Assembly: GCA_963835055.1 (NCBI GenBank) | Contig: CAWIDU010000001.1 | Coordinates: 1-64,000, forward strand | DNA length: 64,000 bases | Direction: 5' to 3' | Source of the DNA: CAWIDU01 sp963835055 | Lineage (GTDB): Bacteria; Patescibacteriota; Saccharimonadia; Saccharimonadales; UBA4665 | In this document: one piece after another, positions 59,104 to 64,000 of the stretch | Numbering within the stretch: the first letter of the stretch is position 1 | Layout of the letters: every line of letters starts with the position of its first letter | Notes under the pieces: generated by a model | Told to the model about the DNA's origin: nothing | Seen by the model: the letters and a program-made list of their open reading frames with translations, nothing else | The model's database searches: none | Made by a program: the position numbers and the translations under genes

Positions 59104-59119
59104 ATGACTATCTAGTTTG
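59104..59119 (-). repeat. Inverted repeat, right arm (16 bp)
   Basis: Exact reverse complement of 57140-57155, on the other side of the 502-aa gene. Confidence 0.65.
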
Positions 59120-59189
59120 CCTTAAAAATTTATTTACTTTTCCGACAAACTAAAATATATCCAACTATTTTGACTGACCTGATTGTAAA

Positions 59190-59314
59190 GTTGCTCCCCA
59201 CCCGCGTAGGCCTCAGAACTGTGAGGTCCTGTGAAGTTTCGCGCACCGGCTCTTCTGGATTACGATTAACCTAGAAAGCTTGTACGGTCCACCTCCCGCC
59301 TATGAAGCGAGGAT
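59190..59314 (-). ncRNA. Candidate structured RNA of unknown class
   Basis: Begins where the 59321-59349 promoter should start transcription. Hairpins include CCTC/GAGG near the 5' end, GCTTTCT paired with AGAAGAGC, and AGGACCTCA/TGAGGCCT; TAGGC near the start pairs with GCCTA near the end to close the unit. It may be a free RNA or the leader of the 502-aa gene. Confidence 0.4.
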
Positions 59315-59320
59315 GTTGAT

Positions 59321-59349
59321 ACTTTATCACAAGAGACAAGAAAAGTCAA
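59321..59349 (-). promoter_or_regulatory. Promoter upstream of the structured RNA
   Basis: TTGACT (59344-59349), 17-bp spacer, TAAAGT (59321-59326). Confidence 0.65.
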
Positions 59350-59480
59350 TATTCTTATGCTCTTATTTGCAGTTCTGGCAATAAGATTTAAGCATTAGCA
59401 TTTTTACCCCTTATCTATACTGTTCAAGGCCTATATATATGAATAGCTAACAGGGGTGGGCCTCCGCTAGCCAGATAATA

Positions 59481-60977
59481 CTACTTCTGTTTTACATCTG
59501 TTGCGGGTGCTTTATCCGGGGCTGTCTGGGGATTGGCGGCGTGCAGGCTATTGAGGTGACTTTTGCTGAAAGTGAAGCCGAAGGTGCTGCCTTTGCCCTC
59601 CTGGCTCTCGAAGATAATCGAACCACCTTGGGCGGCAATGACTTTCTTGGCCATGAATAGGCCCAAGCCGGTGCCGTCAGGCCGCGCCTTACGGGCGTTG
59701 CCCGCCCGGTAAAACTTGGTGAAGAGGTGGTGTTGCTCGGCCTTGGGCACACCGATGCCATCGTCCTCGACGCGCAGTTCGACGGCTGTCGGGTCGTCAA
59801 TCAGCTTGACGGTGATATGGCCGCCAGTCGGCGTGTAGTAAATGGCGTTGTCGATGAAGTTCATGATCACCTGTCGGGTCTTGGTCTCGTCGAGCATCAC
59901 CTCCGGGAAATTCTGTGGTTTCTCGTAGGTCAGCGTCAACTGGCGGGAAGTGGCTGTTTCCTTGAGCTGGCTGAGCTCCTGTTCGACAACAGCCGCCAGA
60001 TTCACTTTCGTCGGATCGATGATAAACTTACCGGTTTTCAGCCGCGAAACATTCAACAGGTCAGCGATCAGGTAAACCATGCGCTGCGAGCTGAAGAAAG
60101 CCTGGCCGAGCATATTCTTCTGCTGCTCGTTAATCTTGCCGGCGTCTTCCTCGAGAACCATGCTGATATAGCCTTTGACGCTGGTCAGCGGCGTCCTGAG
60201 CTGATGCGAAGCCATACTGATGAAGTCGTCCTTGGTCTCGTCCAGGGCCCGCAGCTTGGCGTTGGTCTCCTGCAACTTCTTGAGCACGAGTTGATTTTCT
60301 TCGAATAGTAATTTGTTATCTAGGGCCACACCGATAGTTTCACTGAGGCGGTCCAAGAATAAAGTATCCGTCTCCGTGAGCTGCGAAGTTGGGCTCAGGA
60401 AACCGACGACCAGCAAGCCGACCAATCGGCGGCGGGCGGACAGCTTCACGACATACAGCGACTGCAAAGGTATTAATTGCAGGAATCGGCTGACTTCCGT
60501 CTCCGGATATTCCAAGAAGCTCGCTATGGCCGCTTGCGTCATTCCTTGCAGAGAAATTAAATGACCGCTTTTGGGGTCGGCGAGCCACGAATCAGGTAAG
60601 CTGGCGTGTACTGGTTGGTTGAAGTCCGAATGGGCAGGCTTGCCAGTTGTATCCCTGCCGCTCCAACCATATAAGGTAAGCTCATGTTGGTTGCGAGCCC
60701 GCGTCAGCAGGCCAGCGAAAGGGTAGTCTGTGGATTGAATAATGGCTTCGGTGATGTGCTCGCAAACGACTTTTAGTGAAGCTTGGGACTCGAGAACGAG
60801 AGCATCAATTGTCCGCAGCAGCGACAAGGTTTTGTTGGTATCAGCCAGCTCCTTGTTACGCTTATACATTTCCTGGGTAATATGCTCAATATCCTGTTCC
60901 AGCTGTTTACGCTTCTGGAAAGGTAATCGCGTGGCCTTGTCACGAGGCGTCGTTACTGTTTTGACGTCTTCTGGCAT
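59481..60977 (-). CDS. GAF-domain sensor histidine kinase
   Basis: 498 aa, no membrane helix. N-terminal coiled coil, GAF domain (about 65-215), second coiled coil, HisKA with phospho-His in MASHQLRTPLTSVKGY, then HATPase: N box NFIDNAIYYTPTGG, G1 VEDDGIGVP, G2 DGTGLGLFMAKK, G3 GKGSTFGF. No response regulator is nearby. It ends a three-gene run with a multi-helix membrane protein, which may be its sensor input. Confidence 0.92.
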   Translation of the reverse strand: MPEDVKTVTTPRDKATRLPFQKRKQLEQDIEHITQEMYKRNKELADTNKTLSLLRTIDALVLESQASLKVVCEHITEAIIQSTDYPFAGLLTRARNQHELTLYGWSGRDTTGKPAHSDFNQPVHASLPDSWLADPKSGHLISLQGMTQAAIASFLEYPETEVSRFLQLIPLQSLYVVKLSARRRLVGLLVVGFLSPTSQLTETDTLFLDRLSETIGVALDNKLLFEENQLVLKKLQETNAKLRALDETKDDFISMASHQLRTPLTSVKGYISMVLEEDAGKINEQQKNMLGQAFFSSQRMVYLIADLLNVSRLKTGKFIIDPTKVNLAAVVEQELSQLKETATSRQLTLTYEKPQNFPEVMLDETKTRQVIMNFIDNAIYYTPTGGHITVKLIDDPTAVELRVEDDGIGVPKAEQHHLFTKFYRAGNARKARPDGTGLGLFMAKKVIAAQGGSIIFESQEGKGSTFGFTFSKSHLNSLHAANPQTAPDKAPATDVKQK

Positions 60978-60996
60978 AATCGCCCTGTTTCAGGTT

Positions 60997-61275
60997 TTAT
61001 TTTAGAGCTTTCGGCAGTTTATCGGCCGCGAGCTGACCAATAAGCGCACCGGCCGATTCCTTGGAAACTTCAACCGAAATTTGGCCAAACAGATTCTTGT
61101 ATTTCTCGACCAGCTCATCAATCGCGTCGGCCTCGTCGCCGCTGATAGACACTTGGTGCTTCGGCCAATCAACCTTCAGATTATGGACCTGCTGGGCCTG
61201 CTCCACTGCCACTGGACCAATAATCGCCTCTTGCCCGGCGATAATCTTGGCGGCGATTTGGGCGTAGATATCCAT
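60997..61275 (-). CDS. Hypothetical protein, 92 aa
   Basis: Not recognised. Small, soluble, helical and strand mix (DWPKHQVSISGDEADAIDELV). It lies between the membrane protein (adjacent, no gap) and the kinase (19 bp), so it is probably co-translated and part of the same signalling unit. Confidence 0.7.
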   Translation of the reverse strand: MDIYAQIAAKIIAGQEAIIGPVAVEQAQQVHNLKVDWPKHQVSISGDEADAIDELVEKYKNLFGQISVEVSKESAGALIGQLAADKLPKALK

Positions 61276-62115
61276 CTAGGCAGCCTTTTCCTTGGCAGCT
61301 GGGCTAGCCGTAGCGTTAGGCGAGCGCAGCTTTTTGTAGACCACGATAAACCTAATCATGGCTGTAGTCATTAGGAAGTAGGCGGTGAGGTACGACAGGT
61401 CATTTATTCTACCGGCTAACCAAGTCCCGCGGTTGCTTTGATAAACGAAGGTGAAATCGGAGATATATTGAACTACCAGCGCGAAAATAACCAACAGAAT
61501 GGCCGACTTCATGATGCCGCCCAGCATTTTTCTAGACAGCAGATACGCCGCAATACCTATTGATATATAGATGGCCTCTCCGATAGGATAGCCGGCATCG
61601 AGGAACACGGTCAGCGGCTTGGAAGTGTCGTAGTGGTGGTGGTACAGCAGAACAGCGTATGAGACGCTGACTAGAATGGCTGGCACTAGAACGGCTATCG
61701 CCCTGTACTTGCCGTTCCTGAGGGAAAACTTGAGCCCAACCGTTTTCGCCAAATAAAAGGCCGCCGAGATATATAGCAAAACGCTGCCGAAATAGGCGAC
61801 ATCCCCCCACGAGGGATAGGGAATCTGGGTTTTCGCACCGTATATGTAATAGGTATATATCAGTTGGCCCGCTTCTTGGGCAAAAAGGCTGAGAGAGAAC
61901 AGCAGCAGGGCCTTGCCGAGCACCGTTTTGCGGCCACCCCATTTGCGGGCTGCCATAAAGCCGATAATCGCCCCCATTAGAGCCACAACGCCGTAAGTGC
62001 CACCAAACCATTGCACCGACGGACCCTGCTGGGCTACGACGTGCTGAAAAGTGACCCACCATACCGCAAAACCTAAGAATACCAGGGTCACGAATATTTG
62101 TAGTTTGTTTTTCAT
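61276..62115 (-). CDS. Multi-spanning membrane protein, possible sensor
   Basis: 279 aa with about eight hydrophobic helices and a short basic C-terminus. The segment TQIPYPSWGDVAYFGSVLLY resembles the helix-loop signature of membrane sensor modules found before GGDEF or kinase domains. Function as a sensor for the downstream kinase is inferred from this and gene order only. Confidence 0.65.
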   Translation of the reverse strand: MKNKLQIFVTLVFLGFAVWWVTFQHVVAQQGPSVQWFGGTYGVVALMGAIIGFMAARKWGGRKTVLGKALLLFSLSLFAQEAGQLIYTYYIYGAKTQIPYPSWGDVAYFGSVLLYISAAFYLAKTVGLKFSLRNGKYRAIAVLVPAILVSVSYAVLLYHHHYDTSKPLTVFLDAGYPIGEAIYISIGIAAYLLSRKMLGGIMKSAILLVIFALVVQYISDFTFVYQSNRGTWLAGRINDLSYLTAYFLMTTAMIRFIVVYKKLRSPNATASPAAKEKAA

Positions 62116-62205
62116 TTAATAAGCCTATCCCTATTATCCAGGGTATACCTGAACTGTCAAGCCCGGCCTCGGTGCCGGCCTCTAGCTAGTATGGTTGGAG
62201 TAATT

Positions 62206-62211
62206 TATACT
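62206..62211 (+). promoter_or_regulatory. -10 box for the DUF2156 gene
   Basis: TATACT, then 4 nt and tandem ATG codons at 62216 and 62219; predicted +1 about 62218. Confidence 0.4.
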
Positions 62212-62215
62212 CTAG

Positions 62216-63145
62216 ATGATGTTACCCATTTTCCCTCAGTTCGCGCCGCTGACTATCAATGACCGAGGGCAATACGAACAGCTCATAAGTCGCTTCCCGC
62301 CTTTTTCAGACATCTCTTTCGTGACCCTTAACATCTGGTGGAACTTAGAGGGCCAGTTGAAGTTTTCGACACTCAACCAAAACTTGGTTATAGATTACCT
62401 ATTGCCCTTCGATGAAGAAAATTCAGGGCTGTGTATTGTCGGTGAAAACCAGTTGGACGATTCGATGAGGACGCTTTTCGATTATTTGCACAGCAATCAA
62501 AAAGCTCCGAAGCTGGTTCATGTACCAGAATTCGTGGTTAAGAAGCTTGCCCGACCCGACGATTTCTCCATTGAGGAGGAGCCCGACTATAACGAATACA
62601 TCCTTGATAGCAAAGCCCTGGCCAGCCTGGAAAGCCCGGAGCATGGGCGGACGCGCCGCAAGGTGGGCCGCTTCCTGAGAGAAGTCGAGGAGCGCAAAGT
62701 AGAAATACGACCGCTAGACTTAGCTACGCCCGAATCTAGGGAGCAGCTTTTTCAAGCCATTGTCGCTTGGGAGAAAACCACGGCCGGAACGAATGACCCT
62801 GGTCACACCGAGCACGCCGCCCTCAAGCAGACGCTAGCCCACGCTTCAGCGCTCGGCATTGAGCACTTGGGGCTGTACCTGGATGACGTGCTCTGCGCAG
62901 TCATCTTTTACCACCGTTCAATCAATAATGATTTCTACATACTTAACCACCTGAAGGTGGACTATAGTATCCCCTTTATTTTCAACTACATGACCCATCA
63001 TATTGCCGGCAAGGCGGTTGAAGACAATATCGACTTCCTAAATATGGAGATGGACCTGGGGATCGAAAACCTGCGTAATTATAAAATGGGGCTCAGACCG
63101 GTTGATTTCTTCCGTAAGTACACCGTGAAACCGGCTCAGGCCTAG
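62216..63145 (+). CDS. DUF2156 (LPG-synthase C-terminal-like) protein
   Basis: 309 aa, soluble, two GNAT-like halves. The pattern FVTLNIWWNLEGQ, LCIVGENQLDD, EYILDSKALASLES, HGRTRRKVGRFLREVE and LNMEMDLGIENLRNYKMGLRP follows the DUF2156 family, related to the catalytic part of phosphatidylglycerol lysyltransferases (aminoacyl or acyl transfer). No membrane flippase domain. The start may be either of two adjacent ATGs. Its stop overlaps the convergent transporter stop by 4 bp. Confidence 0.8.
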   Translation: MMLPIFPQFAPLTINDRGQYEQLISRFPPFSDISFVTLNIWWNLEGQLKFSTLNQNLVIDYLLPFDEENSGLCIVGENQLDDSMRTLFDYLHSNQKAPKLVHVPEFVVKKLARPDDFSIEEEPDYNEYILDSKALASLESPEHGRTRRKVGRFLREVEERKVEIRPLDLATPESREQLFQAIVAWEKTTAGTNDPGHTEHAALKQTLAHASALGIEHLGLYLDDVLCAVIFYHRSINNDFYILNHLKVDYSIPFIFNYMTHHIAGKAVEDNIDFLNMEMDLGIENLRNYKMGLRPVDFFRKYTVKPAQA

Positions 63146-64000
63146 CCTTTGTAAGCGAGACTGATAATAGCCAGCCCGGCGATAGCAACCAACATCAGGG
63201 CGAATTTGCGGCGGCGATGGCCGTCCTCGGCTTCGCGGAAGAACTTCGGCGACCGCGGATAGAGCGCTAACGCGATCAACAGCACGAACATCGGCTGGAT
63301 GCCTTCTATGACCTTAACTAGCGACACCGGCCCACGGCTGATCGCCAGGTTGAGTGTCAATTCCGCCGATAGACCAATAAGCTCGGCGGCCACGAAGATC
63401 GGCAATAATTTTTTGATACGTTTTTTGATTTTCAGAATGCCCTGCTTGTTTTCGCTGAATTTCAAGAATAAAAAGAACAGGCCACCTAGGCCCATACCGA
63501 TCGAGAAATATATATAAACCGAGTAAAAGTCGGCCCGTTGGTAGGCATACTTAGTCATGATGGCAACGGCGTCCATGAAGACGACGGCAATGGCTACCGG
63601 AAGGAGTGCCTTAGAAAACTTGAACCGGCGCAGGTCAGAAACTGCCAGGCCTAGCGAGGCCGAAAGCACGACAACGAAGCCGGCTATCTCGGCCAGCGAC
63701 AGATGTTCGTGGACAATGAAGTGCGCGAAGAAAGGGATGGTGGCCGGCGCCAGACCGAACAAGGCTATAACTACTGATGGTGAATCGGACTCCAGGCCTT
63801 TGAAATAGAAGAAATAATAAGCCAGGGTCAGAAAACCCGCGCCGCCGGCCAGCAATGAAAGTTGCAGGGATAACGTATGGGCGTGCAGAAAAATTCGACT
63901 GAGAAGCGGTAGCGCACCGTAGAAACCGGCTGAAACAGTCGCCAGATAGGGACTTTCGTAAACAAAGCTCAGCAGGTTATCGTCGAGCAGATTGACAATG
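63142..64000 (-). CDS. EamA/DMT-family transporter (5' end outside window)
   Basis: Drug/metabolite transporter fold with about eight or more helices visible and a basic loop (LYPRSPKFFREAEDGHRRRK) before the last helix. The frame is open to the window edge; the TTG at 63855 is internal. Substrate unknown; relatives move amino acids or nucleotides. Confidence 0.85.
   Translation of the reverse strand, partial: IVNLLDDNLLSFVYESPYLATVSAGFYGALPLLSRIFLHAHTLSLQLSLLAGGAGFLTLAYYFFYFKGLESDSPSVVIALFGLAPATIPFFAHFIVHEHLSLAEIAGFVVVLSASLGLAVSDLRRFKFSKALLPVAIAVVFMDAVAIMTKYAYQRADFYSVYIYFSIGMGLGGLFFLFLKFSENKQGILKIKKRIKKLLPIFVAAELIGLSAELTLNLAISRGPVSLVKVIEGIQPMFVLLIALALYPRSPKFFREAEDGHRRRKFALMLVAIAGLAIISLAYKG

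Larger units (their letters stand above)
58860..59480 (-). promoter_or_regulatory. 622-bp AT-rich leader or intergenic region
   Basis: No open gene is supported here. It holds, on the minus strand, a consensus-like promoter (59321-59349), a GC-rich folded segment (59190-59314), the right arm of the inverted repeat (59104-59119), a T-run after CTCGAG (about 59075-59090) and a small hairpin TGAGAAA/TTTCTCA near 58922-58940. Confidence 0.5.

Noticed and set aside
1..64000. CRISPR array, insertion sequence, prophage or integrase
   Set aside because: No regularly spaced repeats, transposase or integrase motifs were seen on either strand.
1..64000. UGA read as glycine (Gracilibacteria/Absconditabacteria code)
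   Set aside because: UGA serves as a stop in overlapping ATGA junctions such as ruvX/mltG, and genes contain no in-frame UGA.

Overview
The window looks like a piece of a small Patescibacteria (CPR) genome, most likely Candidatus Saccharibacteria. This is inferred from gene content and gene style. Genes are densely packed and often overlap by 4 bp. There is an F1 ATPase operon, lower glycolysis (tpiA-pgk-pyk), an FtsA-like gene followed by a baseplate-J-like membrane protein, and many secreted or anchored proteins that resemble only other CPR proteins. UGA reads as stop, so the Gracilibacteria/Absconditabacteria code does not apply. No rRNA, CRISPR array, integrase or transposase is visible.

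Layout. 1-6.5 kb: a truncated ABC exporter, L25, DedA and a uvrA broken by three frameshifts. 6.5-8.8 kb: an AT-richer patch of unrecognised genes, two of them under a shared 30-bp upstream block. 8.8-20.9 kb: nucleic-acid maintenance and envelope genes (sbcB, obgE, LysM-CHAP hydrolase with a folded leader, mltG, ruvX, FtsA-like, alaS). 20.9-28.1 kb: mnmA plus a surface-protein locus (PKD-like, DUF916-like and three related secreted proteins resembling Gram-positive WxL clusters). 28.1-34.2 kb: ATP synthase genes F-H-A-G-D-C, headed not by atpB/atpE but by a 279-aa membrane protein with a c-subunit-like hairpin. 34.2-41 kb: iscS, tatD, metG, nucleotide clean-up enzymes, tRNA-Val and a frameshifted trehalase. 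41-42.9 kb: pilin-like protein, RRM protein and a small structured transcription unit. 42.9-49.6 kb: dienelactone-hydrolase-like protein, typA behind an attenuator-like terminator, tmRNA, MarR, ksgA and an RpfB/YabE-like protein. 49.6-56.2 kb: PcrA/UvrD helicase, tpiA-pgk-pyk, tRNA-Glu. 56.2-64 kb: two large surface proteins with structured flanks, a histidine-kinase cluster, a DUF2156 protein and an EamA transporter cut by the window edge.

Gene expression. Many operon-leading genes have a -10 box, often extended (TGn before it), ending 4-9 nt before the start codon with no Shine-Dalgarno sequence. Leaderless initiation therefore appears common here. Internal genes and most surface-protein genes instead carry AAGGAG or GGAGG sites.

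How the genes work together. tpiA, pgk and pyk make ATP by substrate-level phosphorylation. The F1 sector could use or make ATP if its a and c subunits are encoded elsewhere. IscS supplies sulfur to MnmA. MltG, the LysM-CHAP protein and the RpfB-like protein remodel peptidoglycan beside FtsA. The surface proteins and pilin fit a host-attached (epibiotic) lifestyle, which is an inference.
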